Shown piece after piece: positions 20,301 to 32,824 of a stretch of DNA of 64,000 nt; position 1 is the stretch's first letter, and each line of letters opens with the position of its first letter. Both the position numbers and the translations under genes were made by a program. The notes beneath the pieces are model-generated. The model worked only from the letters and a program-made list of their open reading frames with translations. It searched no databases and was not told the DNA's origin. Source of the stretch: Mycobacteroides saopaulense (GTDB lineage: Bacteria; Actinomycetota; Actinomycetes; Mycobacteriales; Mycobacteriaceae); contig NZ_CP010271.1 of NCBI RefSeq assembly GCF_001456355.1, positions 3,844,001-3,908,000 on the forward strand, in the 5' to 3' direction.

Positions 20301-22048
20301 ACCCCGGCCGCCCGCGCACGCGACACCACCTGCATCGACAGGATGCTGTCGCCACCGAGATCGAAGAACGACTCGTCGACGCCCACCCTGTCTACCCCGA
20401 GGACCTGAGCATAGATATCGGCCAGGATCATCTCGACCTGTCCGGACGGTGCGCGGTACTCGGCACCGACACTGCGGTACTCGGGTGCGGGAAGAGACTT
20501 CTTGTCCAGCTTGCCGTTCACCGTCAACGGCAGCGTCTCCAGGACCACCACCGCCGCGGGAACCATGTATGCCGGAAGCCTCTCGGCCAGCGCGGTGCGC
20601 GCCTCGACCGGATCGGCGGTTCCCACGATGTATCCGACGAGGCGCTTGTCGCCGGGGCGGTCCTCGCGGGCGATCACCACCGCCTGCTCCACGCCCTCTA
20701 GGCGCGCCAGTGCCGCCTGGATCTCGCCGAGCTCGATGCGATATCCACGGATCTTCACCTGCTCGTCGGCTCGGCCCAGGTACTGCAGCTGCCCGTCCTC
20801 ACCCCACTGCACCAGATCGCCGGTGCGGTACATGCGTGACCCCGGGCCCCCGAATGGGCAGGCCAGGAAGCGCGATGCCGTCAAACCGGATCGGTGCGCG
20901 TAGCCGGGAGCCACGCCGTTGCCTGCCACGTACAGCTCACCGACCACGCCCTCGGGTGCCGGCCGCAGCCACTTGTCCAACACGAACAGCGCCGCTCCGG
21001 GCACAGGCGAACCGATGGGCGCCACATCCGAACCCGGCGTCAAAGGCCCACTCATCGCCGCATAGATGGTGGCTTCGGTCGGCCCGTAGGCGTTGATCAT
21101 CGTGCGCCCGCTCGCGGCCCATCGGTCCACGAGTTCTGTCGGGCAGGCTTCGCCGGCAACGATGAGGGTCGTCGACTCCAGCCGTTCCGGCGACAACATC
21201 CCTGCCGCCGAAGGGGTTTGGCACAGGACGCTGACCTTCTCGTTGATCAACAACTCGTGGAGATCATCCGGTGAAGACGCCACCGATTCGGGGACCACCA
21301 CCAAGCGACCGCCGTGCAGCAGTGCGCCCCAGATCTCCCACACCGATACGTCGAAGACCAACGAATGCCACTGCGACCAGACCTCGCCCGGTCCGGCGGG
21401 TAGATCGGCACGTACCGCGTCCACCAGCTGGGTGACATTGTGGTGAGTAACCGCAACCGCTTTGGGAACACCGGTGGTGCCCGAGGTATAGGTCATGTAC
21501 GCGAGATCATCGGGCTGTGGCACGGGCAGCGCAGAACTGGGCTGGCCGTCGATGAGGGGATCGTCGATTTCGGTCACCCGCACATCAAGCCCATCGAATC
21601 GCGAGCCCAAATCTGCCGTGGTCAGTACCGCCACCGGTTCCGCATCCGACACCATGAACCTGATGCGCTCGTCGGGGTGTGCCGGGTCGATGGGCAGATA
21701 CGCGGCCCCCGTCTTGAGTACCGCCAAGAGTCCGATGATCGCCTCACCCGATCGCGGAACTAGCAGCCCCACAACCTCTCCCGGGCCCGCACCGTTGCCC
21801 GCCAACAGATGTGCGATGCGGTTGGTGACCTGGTCCAGCTCGCGATAGGTCCAGGACCTGTCCCTGCACACCAGCGCAACGGTCTCGGGCGCGCGCTCCA
21901 CCTGGACTTCGAACAGCACCGGAATCGAGACGGGCTCGGCGGTGGGCTCGGTGAGCACCGCACGGTTACCCCATTCGTCGAGCCGGTCGTGATCGTCGTC
22001 GTCGAGAAGATCCATCGACAACAAAGTCCGGGTGGGATCGGCGCTCAT
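14321..22048 (-). CDS. mps2: GPL non-ribosomal peptide synthetase Mps2 (A-T-E-C-A-T-R)
   Basis: This 2575-residue synthetase holds the second half of the GPL assembly line. Domains in order: A (about 30-510, SGTTG near 186), T (FFDLGGDS, phosphopantetheine Ser568), E ([10 protein letters not shown] near 742), C (HHVVIDGWS near 1238), A (SGTTG near 1700), T (Ser2078), and a terminal thioester reductase R (about 2165-2560, [12 protein letters not shown]). Reading the specificity positions by alignment to GrsA gives D-V-W-C-I-A-A-I-Y-K and D-I-W-F-I-A-G-I-Y-K. By position these should be D-Ala (with E) and Ala, the latter reduced to L-alaninol by R. There is no thioesterase. The start overlaps the mps1 stop (ATGA), and module 3 is split between the two proteins. 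Confidence 0.95.
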   Translation of the reverse strand: MSADPTRTLLSMDLLDDDDHDRLDEWGNRAVLTEPTAEPVSIPVLFEVQVERAPETVALVCRDRSWTYRELDQVTNRIAHLLAGNGAGPGEVVGLLVPRSGEAIIGLLAVLKTGAAYLPIDPAHPDERIRFMVSDAEPVAVLTTADLGSRFDGLDVRVTEIDDPLIDGQPSSALPVPQPDDLAYMTYTSGTTGVPKAVAVTHHNVTQLVDAVRADLPAGPGEVWSQWHSLVFDVSVWEIWGALLHGGRLVVVPESVASSPDDLHELLINEKVSVLCQTPSAAGMLSPERLESTTLIVAGEACPTELVDRWAASGRTMINAYGPTEATIYAAMSGPLTPGSDVAPIGSPVPGAALFVLDKWLRPAPEGVVGELYVAGNGVAPGYAHRSGLTASRFLACPFGGPGSRMYRTGDLVQWGEDGQLQYLGRADEQVKIRGYRIELGEIQAALARLEGVEQAVVIAREDRPGDKRLVGYIVGTADPVEARTALAERLPAYMVPAAVVVLETLPLTVNGKLDKKSLPAPEYRSVGAEYRAPSGQVEMILADIYAQVLGVDRVGVDESFFDLGGDSILSMQVVSRARAAGVLCRPRDIFVEQTVSGVAAVATLSDGQAGVVDEGVGPVLATPIIHWLHGVQGPVDQFNQTIVLQAPAGVTEDDVVIVLQALLDRHATLRLRAEKDGASDTGVWSLLVPEAGTVDARECLRVAESLSDAELVAARSRLNPAVGAELSAVWVPDTRQLALMIHHLAVDGVSWRILLEDLNIAWAQHHGGQPVELPVGGTSFARWATLLDEHARSADVVATADAWREVAAVPAALPAVLPELDTYATARTMSVSLDAETTRELLGEVPAAFHAGVQDILLIAFGLAWNEFLDSTAASIAIGVEGHGRHEELADDVDLSRTVGWFTTKYPVALSVGGLSWKEVVGGAAALGPIIKGAKEQLRTLPDPLTYGLLRYLNSDVDLSGPEPTIGFNYLGRLGAGAAALSDDLWRINEDSLSSAGVASAVSMPLMYTVDLNAGIVEGGLGEESGAHLRAGWTWAPSSVTEPQVQRLSQLWFEALAGICAYVRGGGGGLTPSDIAPARLSQQQIDELHEQHKIVDVLPLTPIQEGLLFHTTFARAAGALDGDSEGVDFYAVQLDITVTGLVDQLRLRDAVHSVVRRHPNLAARFCTQFGDPVQVILADPVIAWRYLDLRGDDLTPDEEIQHLCAAERAAVCDLADRPTLRAALIRTEGNKHRFVLTFHHVVIDGWSLPILLQEIFASYFGHRLPAPSSYRSFVSWLVNQDLDAARAAWGKVLDGFDTPTLVAPPAPPGARGVESYRVSVETTQALADLARSQHTTISTVLQAAWAQLLMVVTGQDDVAFGTAVSGRPAELAGSDSIVGLLINTVPVRARATAATTVSELLGQLQSAHNDTIEHEHLALNEIHHIAGHEQLFDTLFLYESYPIDTSAFMGAQELAVTEFVTREYNHYPLSVMALPGHELGIRIEYDTDKFDVEGIEAVFERFQRVLVSMVADAGQRLSSLDVLEAAEHKQLDGWGNRKVLARDAEPVLSIPEAFAEQVNRAPEAVALTFDGRSTTYGELDEAANRLANLLSVYGAAPGESVALLMPRSDEAIVAILAILKTGASYLPIDPSVPDTRLEFMLSDAVPIAAVTTAELRARFEGSGVAVVQFDDADDDPTGAIYGHTPLLTPAPDDVAYTIYTSGTTGVPKGVAIAHSNVTQALKFPLTHMPTGPGEVWTQAGSLVFDITVWEIFGALLHGGRLVIIPDSVVRSPDDFRELLIREKVTVLFQTPSAVGMLSPEGLDNMTLIVAGEACPTEVVDKWAPGRVMINGYGPTETTIYATFGELIAGSGVVPIGVPVPDAALFVLDRWMRPVPPGVVGELYVAGLGVGLGYVKRQALTASRFVACPFGEPGTRMYRTGDLVRWGANGQLEYLGRADEQVKIRGFRIELGEIQAALAELDGVEQAAVIAREDRPGDKRLVGYFIGTGEVAELRSALAKRLPPYMVPAAVVRLEALPLTVNGKLDKRSLPAPEYDDAARYRAPANAVEETVAGIYAQVLGVERVGTDDSFFDLGGDSISAMRVVAAINTSFDAQLAVRTLFEAPSVRSLSVYLDGADGSATAGPTYASVHGRGASVVRASDLTLEKFIDEETLKAAPTLPRADEGVRTVLLTGATGFLGRYLVLQWLKELEKVDGTLICLVRAKSDEEARRRLDKTFDSGDPELIRVYEALATDRLQVIAGDKAEPALGLEQETWQRLADTVDLIVDSAALVNSVLPYSELFGPNVVGTAELIRFAVTSKVKPYTYISTADVGREIEKSIFLEDADIRVISATRPADGSYANGYGNSKWAGEVLLREAHEHLGLPVKVFRSGMIMVDTSYAGQVNASDTVARMVLSIVATGVAPHSVYRLGEDGNRQRAHFDGLPVEFVAEAIATLGGQAAESREGSAGFETYHVMNPHDDGIGIDEYVDWLIDAGHPIERIEDFDEWVEQFESRLHALPDHQRQGSVLQMLKILQDHGWDGQPPEPSRGPMAPADRFQAAVRRAKIGSENDIPQVSAPIIAKYASDLQLQGLL

Positions 22049-25000
22049 GTTGGCTCCTTCTTCTTCCCTTTGACATCGGACGTCATGGCCTCCAGCACGC
22101 GCTGGAACCTCTTGACCAACTTTCCAATTCGGACGGCGTTGAAGACATCGGTGTCAAATTCAACACGAAGTCCCAACTCGTGACCCGGCGTGGCCTGAAC
22201 CGCCAGCGGGTAATGGTTGTACTCGCGATTGCTGAACCCGGTGATGGACAACTCGTGCACGCGCGACAGTGCGGCCGTGTCAATGGGGTAGTTCTCGTAC
22301 ACGAACATCGTGTCGAACAGCTGGTCATGCCCAACGGCATGGTGAATCTCATTGAGCGCCAAGTGCTGGTGCTCCAGCGTGTCTCCGTAAGCACCCTGCA
22401 ACTGGTTCAGCAGGTCGGCAATCGTGGTGGCTGAGGTGATGGTCGCGCGGACCGGCACCGTGTTGATCAAGAGACCCACCATCGATTCCGCCCCGACGAG
22501 ATCGGTCGGCCTGCCCGATACCGCGGTACCGAACGCGACATCGGTTTGACCCGTTAGCCACATCAACAGCTGAGCCCATGCGGCCTGCAACACGGTGCTG
22601 ACCGTGGTGCGGCAGGAGCGCGCCAACTCGCCGAGGGCCGAAGTGGTCTCGGCTGACACCACGAACGACTCAACACCTCTGCGGCCCAGCACCATTCGTC
22701 CAGGCGGTGCCACCAGGGTCGGGGTTTCAAAACCGTCGAACACCTTGCTCCAGGCCGATCGGGCGGTGCTGTTGTCCTGCCCTGACAGCCAGGTGACAAA
22801 CCTGCGGTAGCCCACCGGAGCGGGCAGGCGTTCGCCGAAGTAGCTCGCGAAGATCTCCTGCAGCAGGATCGGCTTTGACCATCCGTCGAGCACGATGTGG
22901 TGATTGGTCAGCAGGAATCGGTATTGGTCTGCGCCGGTCCGGGCCAGCGCCGCGCGGAAGGCCGGTTGACCGGCGAGATCACAGACCGCTGCCCGCTCCG
23001 CCGCCGCCAGCCGCTCGACCTGCCCCTCGACATCTCCGTCCAGTTCTAGGAATTGCCATGCCAACTCAGGATCGGCCGGGATGAGCTGCAGCGGTTGACC
23101 GAAGTCTTCGTAGAACGTGGCCACCACATTGGGACGACGCTTGATCGCGGTGCGCACGGCCTCTTGCAGCCGCTTCGGATCGAGCGGGCCGCTGAGCGCC
23201 ACGTCCAACTGCACCGCGTACAAGTCGTCACTGCCGTCCATGGCCTCGGGCGCCAGATTCGAGTGGAACAGCAACCCTTGCTGCAGCGGTGTCAGTGGCA
23301 GAACATCCGCGATCTCATACTGCTCGTGTAGTTGATCGATCTGCTGCTGACTCAGCTGTGCCGGAAGGACATCGGAAGGAGTGAGTCCACCGCCGCCGGC
23401 ACGGACATGCGCGCAGACGCCGGCCAGCGAGTCGAACCAGAGTCGACTGATCCTGTCGATCTGGTCGTGACTCAATGCCGACAGCGCCCACGTCCACGTC
23501 GCGTGCAACCGCGGGCCCGTGTCCGCGTCTTCCATCACACCGGCGTTGAGTTCGACGGTGTGCCCCAACGGTGTTGGGACCGATGTCGCAGCGGCGGTGA
23601 TGGACACCCCGTCCTGGTCGATCCGCCACAGATCGTCGGATAGATCGGCGCCACCTGCCCCGAGCCGGCCCAGGTAGTTGAAGCCGATCGACGGATCCGG
23701 TCCCGCCACGGCAGCATCCGGGTTCAGATACCGCAACAGGCCGTAGGTCAGCCCAGCCGGCAGGGCACGCAGTTGTTCCTTGGCGTCCTTGATGATTGGC
23801 GCCAACGCGGAGTCACCGGCCACCACTTGCGCCCAGGACAGCTCGCCCACCGCCAACGACACCGGGTACTTGCTGGTGAACCAGCCGACGGTACGGGAGA
23901 GATCCGCATCGCCCGCGAATTCCTCGTTGCGTCCGTGGCCTTCGACGTCGATGCCGATCGGAGCGCCGGCCGAACCGAGGAACTCGTTCCACGCCAGCGC
24001 GAATGCGATCAGCAGGATGTCCTGGACTCCGGCGTGATACGCGGTGGGCACGTCACCCAAGAGCTCCCGGGTGAGGTCGGCGTCCAGCGATACCGACAAC
24101 TGCCCCGCACTGGCATAGGTATCCATCGTGGGGTGCACCGCCGGCAATGCGGCCGGAGTCTCCTCCACCTGACGCCAGGTATCTGCCAATGCCACCACGT
24201 CGGCCGCATGCGCGTGCTGGTCGAGCAATGTCGCCCAGCGCGCGAATGACGTGCCGCCCGAAGGCAGCTCCACCGGCCGCCCACCGTGATGCTGAGCCCA
24301 GGCGATATTCAAGTCTTCCAACAGAATTCGCCACGACACCGCATCCACAGCCAGGTGGTGGATGATCAGCACCAGTCGGCTGTTATCGCTCTCCCACAGC
24401 GCACTGACCATCGAGCCGGCCGCGGGGTCCAACCGCGATCGGGCCTGGCGCAAAGCCTCATCGGTGAGGGTCTGCACCGCGAGTAGGCATTCGCGGGCGT
24501 CTACCGTTCCCGCCTCCGGTATCTGAAGCGACCACTGACCGCCGTCGTCTTCCGCGCGCAACCGCAGGGTGGCGTGCCGATCCAGCAGCGCCTGCAGCAC
24601 CGTCACCACGTCGTCTTCGGTGACGCCATCCGGAGCCTGCAACACCACAGTCTGGTTGAATTCGTCGACCTTGCCACCAAGCCCCTGAAGCCAGCGGATG
24701 ATCGGGGTGGCGACCACTGCTCCGATACCCGCATCTACGACCGTGTTTTCGGCGTCGGCGAACGCGGCGACCTGGGCCAGCCGCGCCACGGTCTGCTCTA
24801 CGAAGATGTCACGCGGCCGCACCAGCAGACCGGCGGCCCGAGCACGGGCCACCACCTGCATAGACGAAATACTGTCTCCGCCAAGGTCGAAGAACGAGTC
24901 GTCCACACCAATCTGCTCGACGCCGAGCACCTGGGCGTAGATGCCGGCCAGGATCTCCTCGATCGCGTCCGCGGGCGCCCGATAATGATCGGCATCCTGA

Positions 25001-28000
25001 TACTCCGGTGCCGGCAAGGCACGGGTATCCAGCTTGCCGTTGACCGTCAACGGCATCGACCCCAAGACCACCACGGCGGCGGGGACCATATAGGCAGGCA
25101 GGCGTTCGGACAGTGTCGTGCGCACCACGGTGGGGTCCAATGTGCCGGCGGTCGATTCGGTGATGTAGCCAACCAGACGCTTGTCACCGGGGCGGTCCTC
25201 ACGCGCGATCACCGCCGCTTGGTCCACACCTTCCACACGGGCCAGCGCCGCGTGAACCTCACCGAGTTCGATGCGGTACCCACGAATCTTCACCTGCTTG
25301 TCGGCGCGTCCGACGTACCGCAGTTGCCCGTCTTCACCCCACTGCACCAGGTCTCCGGTGCGGTACATCCGAGACCCGGGCGCGCCGAACGGGCATGCGA
25401 CGAAACGAGTTGTCGTCAGATCCGAACGTCCGAGATATCCGCTGGCCTGGCCGGAGCCGGCCACATACAACTCACCGACAACGCCGACCGGCACCTGACG
25501 GAGCCAGCCGTCCAATACGAAGAAGGCGAGATGCTCCAACGGCACGCCGATCGGGCTGCTGTTGCTGTCCACATCCCCATCACCGATTTCCCGGAACGAG
25601 GCGTGCACCGTGGTCTCGGTAATGCCGTACATGTTGATCATGCGCGGCAATCCCGGGTGGCTGTCGAACCATGGCGAAAGACGCTGTGGCTCAAGAGCCT
25701 CTCCACCAAACACCACAGTCTGCAATTTGAGCTGCTGGCCCACCTCGGGCTGCAGCGCATCCGCGGTCTGCAACGCATAGAAGGCCGAGGGCGTCTGGCT
25801 CAACACGCTGACCTGTTCGCTGACAAGCAAGGCGTGCAGGTCTTCTGGAGACCGGACAACCGCGTCCGGCACAATGAGCAACCGGCCGCCGTACAACAGG
25901 GCGCCCCAGATCTCCCACACCGAATAGTCAAAGGCCAGCGAGTGGCACTGCGTCCACACCTGACCCAAATTCAGTTCCGCGTCCAGAGATTCCAGCAACT
26001 GGGCGACGTTGCGGTGGGTTACCGCCACACCCTTGGGAGCGCCGGTCGTTCCCGAGGTGTAGATGATGTAGGCGATGTCATCCACCGCCGGAACGGGCAG
26101 TGCGGCATCGGTCTGCTGGCCCACGGCCGGATCGTCGATGTCGATGACGGGCACACCGGATGCGGCGAGCCGCGGCAGCAGCTCCGCGGTGGTGACCGCG
26201 GCGATCGGCGCCGCATCGCCCACGACGAACTCCACACGCGAATCCGGGTGCGCCGGGTCGATCGGTAGATACGCCGCCCCGGTCTTGAGAACGGCCAGGA
26301 TCGCCGCGATTGCCTCACCGGTGCGGGGCAGCAGCAGCGCCACGCGCTCACCGGGGCGGGCGCCACGGGTCACCAGGTGATTCGCCAACCGGTTCGCCGT
26401 CGCATCCAATTCACCGTAGCTCCAAGAGCGTTCACCGCACGTGATCGCTATCGCCTCCGGAGCACGAGCGACCTGCGCGGCGAAGAGTTCCGGGATCGAA
26501 GTCAATGCCGGCTCTGGCCGGGTCAGCACCGCGCGGTTACCCCACTGATCCAGCCGATCATGTTCACCGGCGTCGAGCAGATCGATGGAGGACAGCCGGG
26601 TGGCCGGATCGGCAACCATGGCCGCCAGCACCTGACGCAACTTGTCGACAACGGTCTCGACTTCGGGCAGCTCGAAGACATCGGTATCGAATTCGACGCG
26701 CAAGCCCAGTTCTTCGCCCGGCATTGCCACAACCGACAGCGGGTAATGGTTGTACTCGCGGCTGGTGAAATCGGTGATGCCCAACTCGTGCGCGCCCAAC
26801 AGCGCGCCGGCGTCGATCGGATAGTTCTCGTACACAAACAGCGTGTCGAAGAGCCGATCCAGACCGATTGCGCGATGAATCTCGTTGAGCGCCAGGTGCT
26901 CGTGCTCAACGGTGTCATTGTGCATGCGCTGCAACTGGTCCAGCAGATCGGCGACGGTGGTGGCCGCGGTGATGTTCGCGCGCACCGGCACCGTGTTGAT
27001 CAACAGACCGACCATCGAGTCCGCCCCGGCCAGGTCGACGGATCGACCCGAGACCGCGGTGCCGAACGCGACATCGTGGTGACCGGTCAACCAGGTCAGC
27101 ACTTGCGCCCACGCGGCCTGCAGAACCGTGTTGACCGTGGTGCGCTGCGCACGGGCCAGCTCCGACAGAGACCGGGTGATGTCTTCGGAAATCCGGTACG
27201 ACGCGACTCCCCGGCGACCCGCGGTAGCGAGGGAACCCACCAGCGTCGGCGTCTCGAATCCGTCGAGAGCCTTCCCCCATACCGACTGCGCTGCAACGCG
27301 ATCCTGTCCCGCCAACCAAGTGACGAAATTGCGGTAGGGCGCCGGCGAAGGCAGTCGCCGCCCGTAGTAGGCGCCGAAGATCTCCTGCAGCAAAATTGGC
27401 AACGACCATCCGTCGATCACGATGTGATGGGCGGTCAGCACCAGGCGCTGCTTGCTTTCCCCAGCATCGCCGAGCCCGGAGATGAGCGTGGCCCGGAATA
27501 CCGGCTCGGTGAAGAGCCTGCAGACCGCGGCACGTTCGGCCGCACACAATTGCTCTACTTGCTCATCGGCGTCGTCGTTGTTCAATTCGGCGTGTTGCCA
27601 AGCGATCACGGGCTCCACCGGAATGACCTGTATCGGCTCCCCGTATTCCTCACTGAAGCGTGCGGCCAAGTTCGGGTGGCGTTTGACCACCGAATGCACT
27701 GCATCGTGCAGGCGATTCGCATCCAGGGCGCCCGTGACCGTGAGCGCCAACTGCACCGCGTAGACGTCGTCCTCGGTGGAATCCCCTGTGGCCTCTGCGA
27801 ATCCGGCTTGGAAAAGCAGCCCTTGCTGCAGCGGCGTCAGCGGGAGCACATCCGCGATCTCGTACTGCTGCACCAGGGCATCGATCTGCTGCTGGGTAAG
27901 GTGGGCCGGCGCCAGGTCAGATGGCGTCAATCCGCCACCGCCGGAACGCACGTGGGCGCAGATGCCCACCAGCGCCTCGAACCACAACTGGCTCAAGCGA

Positions 28001-31000
28001 TCGGCCTGCGCACCGTCCATCGCCGAGGGAGCCCACGTCCAGTTGGCTCGTAGCTCGGGTCCGCTGCCGAGGTCCGAATTTGTCTCAAGGATGCCGGCGT
28101 TGAGCTCCACCGCGTGCGCCAACGGCATCGAAATCGCCGCAGCCACATCGGTCATCGACAAGCTGTCTTGGCTTATCCGCCAGAAGTCCTCAGACAGGTC
28201 CGTTGCTCCCGCACCCAAGCGCCCGAGGTAGTTGAACCCGATTGTCGGTTCGGGTCCGGTCACGTCGACATCGGAGTTCAGGTAGCGCAACAGTCCGTAG
28301 GTCAGTCCATCGGGCAGCGCACGCAGCTGTTCCTTGGCAGCCTTGATCACCGGGCCGAGGGCGGCCTCGCCCGCGACCACTTGCGCCCAGGACAGCTCCC
28401 CCAGCTCCAGCGAAGCCGGGTACTTGGTGGTGAACCAGCCGACCGTGCGCGACAGATCGACTCTGCGGTGGACGGCCTCGCCGATTTCCTCCTGGCGGCC
28501 GTGGCCTTCGACGTCGAACGCGATGGGCGCGCCCCGGGTCCCGAGGAATTCATTCCAGGCCAGGCCGAAGGCGATCAACAGGATGTCTTGCACCCCAGCA
28601 TGAAAAGCCCCGGGCACATCACCCAATAGGTGCCGCGTCGTCTCGGCGTCCAATGACACCGACAGTCGCCCGGCATTGGCATAGGTATCGCGCTCGGGTT
28701 GCGCAGCGGGGACCCTGGCCGGGGTGGTCAACACCTGTCGCCAGGCGCCGGCATGCGCCACCACATCGGCGGACTGCGCATACTCGGCCAGCAGCTCGGA
28801 CCAGCGCGCGAACGACATCCCGCCGGCCGGCAGCTCTACCTCAGCGCTACCGTGATGCTGCGCCCACGCGATATTCAAGTCTTCCAGCAGGATTCGCCAT
28901 GACACCCCGTCGACAGACAGGTGATGAATCACCAATGCCAATTGCGCTGTCCCGGGCGCCCACACCGCGCTGAGCATCGACCCGGTGGCCGGATTCAATC
29001 GAGACCGCGCGGCCACCAACGACTCTTCTGACAACGCGTCGACTACATGAAGGCAATCGCGGGCGTCCACCGCTCCGATATCCGGGATCAGAGGAGACCA
29101 CTGTCCGTCGTCGCCTTCGGCACGCAACCGCAGGGTTGGGTGTCGATCCAGCAATGCCTGCAACACGACGATCACATCGTCTTCGGTCACACCGGATGGT
29201 GCCTGGACCACGAGTGTCTGGTTGAACTGGTCGATCGGACCGTCGACGTCCCGCAGCCAATGCATGATCGGTGTGACCGATACGGGACCAAGGCCCTCAT
29301 CGATGACATCGGCTTCACCACCGGAGATTTCGGCCACGACGGCCAACCGCGCCACGGTCTGCTCGATGAAGACATCGCGCGGTCGGCACAGCACTCCGGC
29401 CGCCCGGGCACGGGAGACCACCTGCATCGACAGAATGCTGTCGCCGCCCAGATCAAAGAAGGAGTCGTCGACGCCGACGCGCTCGACACCGAGCACCTGC
29501 GCATAGACCTCGGCGAGGATCTCTTCCACCGCGGTACCGGGAGCCCGGTATTCCGCAGCGAGGCTGCCGTACTCGGGGGCCGGCAAAGCTCGGATGTCAA
29601 GTTTGTTGTTGGACGTCAGCGGCAGCGCCTCAAGCACTACCACTGCGGCCGGAACCATGTAGGGCGGAAGGCGTTTGGAAAGAATGCTACGGATTTCGGC
29701 TGGATCGGCGCTACCGGTGATGTAGCCGACCAGGCGCTTGTCACCGGGGCGGTCCTCGCGCACGATCGCGACCGCCAGATCAACCCCGTCGAGTGCGCTC
29801 AACGCGGCTTGCACTTCGCCGAGCTCGATGCGGTAGCCGCGGATCTTGACCTGCTCATCGGCGCGACCAAGGTACTGCAGCTGGCCGTCGTCGCCCCACA
29901 GCACCAGATCCCCGGTGCGATACATCCGCGTACCCGGTTCTCCGAACGGGCATGCGACAAACCGGGAGGCGGTCAGGTCGGGGCGCCCGATATACCCGCA
30001 CGCGACGCCGTCACCGGCCACATACAGTTCGCCGACAACGCCCGCCGGCACTGGTTGCATCCAGGTGTCCAACACAAACAACGCGGCTCCGGGCACCGGC
30101 GAACCGATGGGAACAACGGCGTCTGGAGACCCTGCTTTGAGAGGCGCGCTGATCGCCACGCACATGGTGGTCTCGGTCGGACCGTACGCGTTGATCATCA
30201 ATCGGCCGGGTGCCCAGCGGTCGACGACCGCAGCCGGGCACGCCTCACCCACCACCGCGAGCGCGGTGGATTCCAGACCTTCGGGCGAGAGCATCGCCAC
30301 GGCCGACGGAGTTTGGGTTAGGACGGTGACCTGCTCGGCCACCAAGACGTCATGGAAGTCCGTGGGTGAGGCGGTGATCGATTCCGGCACCACGACCAAC
30401 CGGCCACCACGCAGCAATGCGCCCCAGATCTCCCACACCGAAACATCGAATGCCAGCGAGTGGCACAGCGGCCACACACCGGGATTGGGCAGACCAGCGT
30501 CCACCGACGACATCAACCGGGTGACACTGTGGTGGGTAACGGCAACACCCTTGGGAGCTCCCGTGGTGCCCGAGGTGTAGATGATGTAGGCGATGTCATC
30601 TGGCGTGGGGCCCGACGGCGCCACCCCGGATTGGACGTCGTCCGCAGGGGAACCCAGGTCGATGACGGTGAGGTCGAAACCGTCCAGGCGCGCTCTGAGA
30701 TCGGACGTCGTGAGCGCGGCGATCGGCGCTGCATCACCGATGATGAATTCCAGCCGCGTTGCAGGCACCGCCGGATCGACCGGCAGATACGCCGCCCCCG
30801 TCTTCAACACGGCCAGTATTCCGATGACCGCCTCGGCCGACCGCTCCGACAGCAAGACCACCCGCTCGCCGGGGCCCACGCCCTGAGCCGCGAGCCGATT
30901 CGCCAGGCGATCAGTGGCCTCGTCGAGCTCGCGGTACGTCAGGGTGCGATCCGAGAAGGTCAGCGCCGCAGCATCGGGATCGGCGACCACCCGCGTGGCG

Positions 31001-32400
31001 AACAGTTCGGGAATCGATACGCGCGTGGCGACCGACCCCGCCAGAACCGCCCTGTTACCGACTTCAGCCAGACTCTCGAGCTCGTCGTCGACCAGAGAAT
31101 TCAGTGAAGAAAGCCGTCGATCGGGGTCAGCCGCCATCTCCGATAAGAGCCGCTGCAACCGCTCCGCCAGGTTAGGCACTCCGAATTTCGAGAACGGCAG
31201 TCCGTCGCCCGATGTGCTCAGGAGTAGTTGGTCACTGGCTCCGATGAAGAAGAGTCCGAAATGCCCCATGGGACCGTGGTTGGTGTAACTCGCCGTGGCG
31301 GGCACACCGGCGAGGTCCAAGGTGAGTCTCATGGGAATGAAGTTGATGGCGACGCGATTTCCCGCTTGCCGAGGGCCCCGGAGACCGAACTCGCCGCCAT
31401 CGAGAATGTGCGCGGGGAACCGTTGATGCTTCAGCAGCTCGCGAATGCGCACATCAACGTGTCGGCAGAATTCGGCGACCGTGGATTCCGGCGGAGCACT
31501 GAGCACCAGTGGCACCACGCCGGCCAGCATGCCCGGGAGCATCTTCGACTCGGGGCGAACACGGCGGCTGACCGGAAAATCAAGCGCCACCTCCGACCCA
31601 CTCGTGGACCAGCCGCGCACCAACAGCGCACAGGCCGCCGTGATAACCGAGTACCGGCGAACACGCAAAACCTTTGTCAAGTCTTTGATTTGATCCACGA
31701 CGGCGTCATCGACCTGAACCGTCGCGGAGGGGGTGTAGCCCTCATGGCCCTCATGAGCATGCGGCGGCCGAGGATCGAGCCCGCTGTCCGGTGGAAGGTT
31801 GTGGCTCCAGTACTCCCGGTCCTCTGCGTAATCGCTGGACGCTTCGTATTCCGCCTCCAGATCGACCAAATCCTGCAGGGTGCCGAAGTATGCCTCGGGA
31901 ATCGGTTCCCCCGTGACCAGCGCGGAGTAGATCGACGCTATCCGGCGGCTCACGATCGCCATGCCCAGGCCGTCCAGGTTGATGTGATGGCACAACCCGA
32001 ACATGTGGTATTCGTCGTCCGCAGTCCGGATCAACGCGAATTTCAGCAGTTGATCGGACAAAGGCATCAGCGTGCGTTGGATCGACGAGGCGATCTGGCG
32101 CGCGTGCTCGACAGGATCTTCCGAATCTCGTACGTCGTGGAAGGCCAATACGAGCTCCGAATGGTCAATCGCCTTCTGAACGATCTCACCATTGACCTCA
32201 AAGAAGGCGGCCCGCGCAGGCTCGGCTTCACAGATCGCCTGACGGACGGCCCGCTCAAGTAGAACTCGTTCTACTCTTCCTTCGATCCTAACTAAAAGCC
32301 CAAGCTGCCACTCCGCACCAACCAGACCGCTTTCCTGTGAAAGCCAGATATCCAATTGTCCGCGCGAAAGCGGTAACGCCCCGTCTTCAGACTCCAACAC
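22045..32400 (-). CDS. mps1: GPL non-ribosomal peptide synthetase Mps1 (C-A-T-E-C-A-T-E-C)
   Basis: This 3451-residue synthetase starts the GPL lipopeptide. Domains: starter C (HHINLDG near 136, expected to take the fatty acyl chain), A (SGTTG near 608), T (Ser988), E (HHLSVDG near 1157), C (HHIVIDGWS near 1657), A (near 2113), T (Ser2510), E ([10 protein letters not shown] near 2680), C (HHIVLDGWS near 3165). Specificity residues read D-V-W-T-A-V-A-M-C-K (close to Phe codes) and D-Y-W-S-V-G-M-V-H-K (close to the Thr code DFWNIGMVHK). With the E domains this predicts acyl-D-Phe-D-allo-Thr. The start is a GTG behind a purine-rich GGAGAGGGGG, 23 bases after mbtH. The final C domain must hand over to the A domain on Mps2. 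Confidence 0.95.
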   Translation of the reverse strand: MLESEDGALPLSRGQLDIWLSQESGLVGAEWQLGLLVRIEGRVERVLLERAVRQAICEAEPARAAFFEVNGEIVQKAIDHSELVLAFHDVRDSEDPVEHARQIASSIQRTLMPLSDQLLKFALIRTADDEYHMFGLCHHINLDGLGMAIVSRRIASIYSALVTGEPIPEAYFGTLQDLVDLEAEYEASSDYAEDREYWSHNLPPDSGLDPRPPHAHEGHEGYTPSATVQVDDAVVDQIKDLTKVLRVRRYSVITAACALLVRGWSTSGSEVALDFPVSRRVRPESKMLPGMLAGVVPLVLSAPPESTVAEFCRHVDVRIRELLKHQRFPAHILDGGEFGLRGPRQAGNRVAINFIPMRLTLDLAGVPATASYTNHGPMGHFGLFFIGASDQLLLSTSGDGLPFSKFGVPNLAERLQRLLSEMAADPDRRLSSLNSLVDDELESLAEVGNRAVLAGSVATRVSIPELFATRVVADPDAAALTFSDRTLTYRELDEATDRLANRLAAQGVGPGERVVLLSERSAEAVIGILAVLKTGAAYLPVDPAVPATRLEFIIGDAAPIAALTTSDLRARLDGFDLTVIDLGSPADDVQSGVAPSGPTPDDIAYIIYTSGTTGAPKGVAVTHHSVTRLMSSVDAGLPNPGVWPLCHSLAFDVSVWEIWGALLRGGRLVVVPESITASPTDFHDVLVAEQVTVLTQTPSAVAMLSPEGLESTALAVVGEACPAAVVDRWAPGRLMINAYGPTETTMCVAISAPLKAGSPDAVVPIGSPVPGAALFVLDTWMQPVPAGVVGELYVAGDGVACGYIGRPDLTASRFVACPFGEPGTRMYRTGDLVLWGDDGQLQYLGRADEQVKIRGYRIELGEVQAALSALDGVDLAVAIVREDRPGDKRLVGYITGSADPAEIRSILSKRLPPYMVPAAVVVLEALPLTSNNKLDIRALPAPEYGSLAAEYRAPGTAVEEILAEVYAQVLGVERVGVDDSFFDLGGDSILSMQVVSRARAAGVLCRPRDVFIEQTVARLAVVAEISGGEADVIDEGLGPVSVTPIMHWLRDVDGPIDQFNQTLVVQAPSGVTEDDVIVVLQALLDRHPTLRLRAEGDDGQWSPLIPDIGAVDARDCLHVVDALSEESLVAARSRLNPATGSMLSAVWAPGTAQLALVIHHLSVDGVSWRILLEDLNIAWAQHHGSAEVELPAGGMSFARWSELLAEYAQSADVVAHAGAWRQVLTTPARVPAAQPERDTYANAGRLSVSLDAETTRHLLGDVPGAFHAGVQDILLIAFGLAWNEFLGTRGAPIAFDVEGHGRQEEIGEAVHRRVDLSRTVGWFTTKYPASLELGELSWAQVVAGEAALGPVIKAAKEQLRALPDGLTYGLLRYLNSDVDVTGPEPTIGFNYLGRLGAGATDLSEDFWRISQDSLSMTDVAAAISMPLAHAVELNAGILETNSDLGSGPELRANWTWAPSAMDGAQADRLSQLWFEALVGICAHVRSGGGGLTPSDLAPAHLTQQQIDALVQQYEIADVLPLTPLQQGLLFQAGFAEATGDSTEDDVYAVQLALTVTGALDANRLHDAVHSVVKRHPNLAARFSEEYGEPIQVIPVEPVIAWQHAELNNDDADEQVEQLCAAERAAVCRLFTEPVFRATLISGLGDAGESKQRLVLTAHHIVIDGWSLPILLQEIFGAYYGRRLPSPAPYRNFVTWLAGQDRVAAQSVWGKALDGFETPTLVGSLATAGRRGVASYRISEDITRSLSELARAQRTTVNTVLQAAWAQVLTWLTGHHDVAFGTAVSGRSVDLAGADSMVGLLINTVPVRANITAATTVADLLDQLQRMHNDTVEHEHLALNEIHRAIGLDRLFDTLFVYENYPIDAGALLGAHELGITDFTSREYNHYPLSVVAMPGEELGLRVEFDTDVFELPEVETVVDKLRQVLAAMVADPATRLSSIDLLDAGEHDRLDQWGNRAVLTRPEPALTSIPELFAAQVARAPEAIAITCGERSWSYGELDATANRLANHLVTRGARPGERVALLLPRTGEAIAAILAVLKTGAAYLPIDPAHPDSRVEFVVGDAAPIAAVTTAELLPRLAASGVPVIDIDDPAVGQQTDAALPVPAVDDIAYIIYTSGTTGAPKGVAVTHRNVAQLLESLDAELNLGQVWTQCHSLAFDYSVWEIWGALLYGGRLLIVPDAVVRSPEDLHALLVSEQVSVLSQTPSAFYALQTADALQPEVGQQLKLQTVVFGGEALEPQRLSPWFDSHPGLPRMINMYGITETTVHASFREIGDGDVDSNSSPIGVPLEHLAFFVLDGWLRQVPVGVVGELYVAGSGQASGYLGRSDLTTTRFVACPFGAPGSRMYRTGDLVQWGEDGQLRYVGRADKQVKIRGYRIELGEVHAALARVEGVDQAAVIAREDRPGDKRLVGYITESTAGTLDPTVVRTTLSERLPAYMVPAAVVVLGSMPLTVNGKLDTRALPAPEYQDADHYRAPADAIEEILAGIYAQVLGVEQIGVDDSFFDLGGDSISSMQVVARARAAGLLVRPRDIFVEQTVARLAQVAAFADAENTVVDAGIGAVVATPIIRWLQGLGGKVDEFNQTVVLQAPDGVTEDDVVTVLQALLDRHATLRLRAEDDGGQWSLQIPEAGTVDARECLLAVQTLTDEALRQARSRLDPAAGSMVSALWESDNSRLVLIIHHLAVDAVSWRILLEDLNIAWAQHHGGRPVELPSGGTSFARWATLLDQHAHAADVVALADTWRQVEETPAALPAVHPTMDTYASAGQLSVSLDADLTRELLGDVPTAYHAGVQDILLIAFALAWNEFLGSAGAPIGIDVEGHGRNEEFAGDADLSRTVGWFTSKYPVSLAVGELSWAQVVAGDSALAPIIKDAKEQLRALPAGLTYGLLRYLNPDAAVAGPDPSIGFNYLGRLGAGGADLSDDLWRIDQDGVSITAAATSVPTPLGHTVELNAGVMEDADTGPRLHATWTWALSALSHDQIDRISRLWFDSLAGVCAHVRAGGGGLTPSDVLPAQLSQQQIDQLHEQYEIADVLPLTPLQQGLLFHSNLAPEAMDGSDDLYAVQLDVALSGPLDPKRLQEAVRTAIKRRPNVVATFYEDFGQPLQLIPADPELAWQFLELDGDVEGQVERLAAAERAAVCDLAGQPAFRAALARTGADQYRFLLTNHHIVLDGWSKPILLQEIFASYFGERLPAPVGYRRFVTWLSGQDNSTARSAWSKVFDGFETPTLVAPPGRMVLGRRGVESFVVSAETTSALGELARSCRTTVSTVLQAAWAQLLMWLTGQTDVAFGTAVSGRPTDLVGAESMVGLLINTVPVRATITSATTIADLLNQLQGAYGDTLEHQHLALNEIHHAVGHDQLFDTMFVYENYPIDTAALSRVHELSITGFSNREYNHYPLAVQATPGHELGLRVEFDTDVFNAVRIGKLVKRFQRVLEAMTSDVKGKKKEPT

Positions 32401-32423
32401 TCGCCTACCCCCTCTCCGAAGGT

Positions 32424-32654
32424 TCAGCGCCCAAGACCCCCACCCTGCGCCAATCTCTCGCGCAGGCTCTTCGGCCGGATATCGGTCCAGTTTTGTTCGA
32501 TGTACTCCAGACAGGCAGCGCGGTCAGCTTCACCGAATACCACACGCCAGCCATCAGGCACATCGGCGAAAGCCGGCCACAGGCTGTGCTGCTCCTCGTC
32601 GTTGACCAAGACGAAAAAGCTTCCCTTGTCATCATCAAACGGATTGATGCTCAC
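32424..32654 (-). CDS. mbtH: MbtH-like protein, NRPS adenylation activator
   Basis: This 76-residue protein has the full MbtH signature: [24 protein letters not shown] (split for reading: the invariant Asn, Glu and SLWP), then PDGWR and NWTDIRP. MbtH proteins bind adenylation domains and support their folding and activity. The start is the GTG at 32654, not the longer in-frame reading, because GGAGA lies five bases before it and all MbtH proteins begin shortly before NPFDD. It precedes mps1 by 23 bases on the same strand and is the first gene of the peptide-synthetase operon. Confidence 0.95.
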   Translation of the reverse strand: MSINPFDDDKGSFFVLVNDEEQHSLWPAFADVPDGWRVVFGEADRAACLEYIEQNWTDIRPKSLRERLAQGGGLGR

Positions 32655-32698
32655 GCTTTCTCCAGGTTGCTTCGGTGGACATCGCAAACATACGGCTG

Positions 32699-32727
32699 AA
32701 TTTAGAGCGTTGTACGGGGTTTCACAA
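32699..32727 (-). promoter_or_regulatory. Candidate promoter of mbtH-mps1-mps2-gap
   Basis: On the minus strand TTGTGA (32722-32727) and TAAATT (32699-32704) are exactly 17 bases apart. The predicted start near 32692 gives a leader of about 38 bases containing the mbtH ribosome-binding site. This is pattern matching only, but position and spacing fit a housekeeping sigma factor. Confidence 0.5.
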
Positions 32728-32795
32728 AGTTCTAATCTTCGCAACTTTGACACATTCCCGTTCGCTGCCGCAACTAATTAGCCAAGTTGTCTACA

Positions 32796-32824
32796 TTGAC
32801 ATGTTTACGCAGGTAAAATATGGT
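32796..32824 (+). promoter_or_regulatory. Consensus-like promoter pointing away from mbtH
   Basis: On the plus strand TTGACA (32796-32801), a 17-base spacer and TATGGT (32819-32824) form one of the best sigma-A-like sequences in the window. It faces into about 1.1 kb with no annotated plus-strand gene. A 24-codon ORF (32860-32934, MSIPSPHAPRRPS...) begins about 29 bases after the predicted start but has no ribosome-binding site. Confidence 0.45.

Noticed and set aside
22875-31107. Many plus-strand ORFs opposite mps1, up to about 560 codons
   Set aside because: All lie opposite conserved NRPS domains and have no recognisable motifs.
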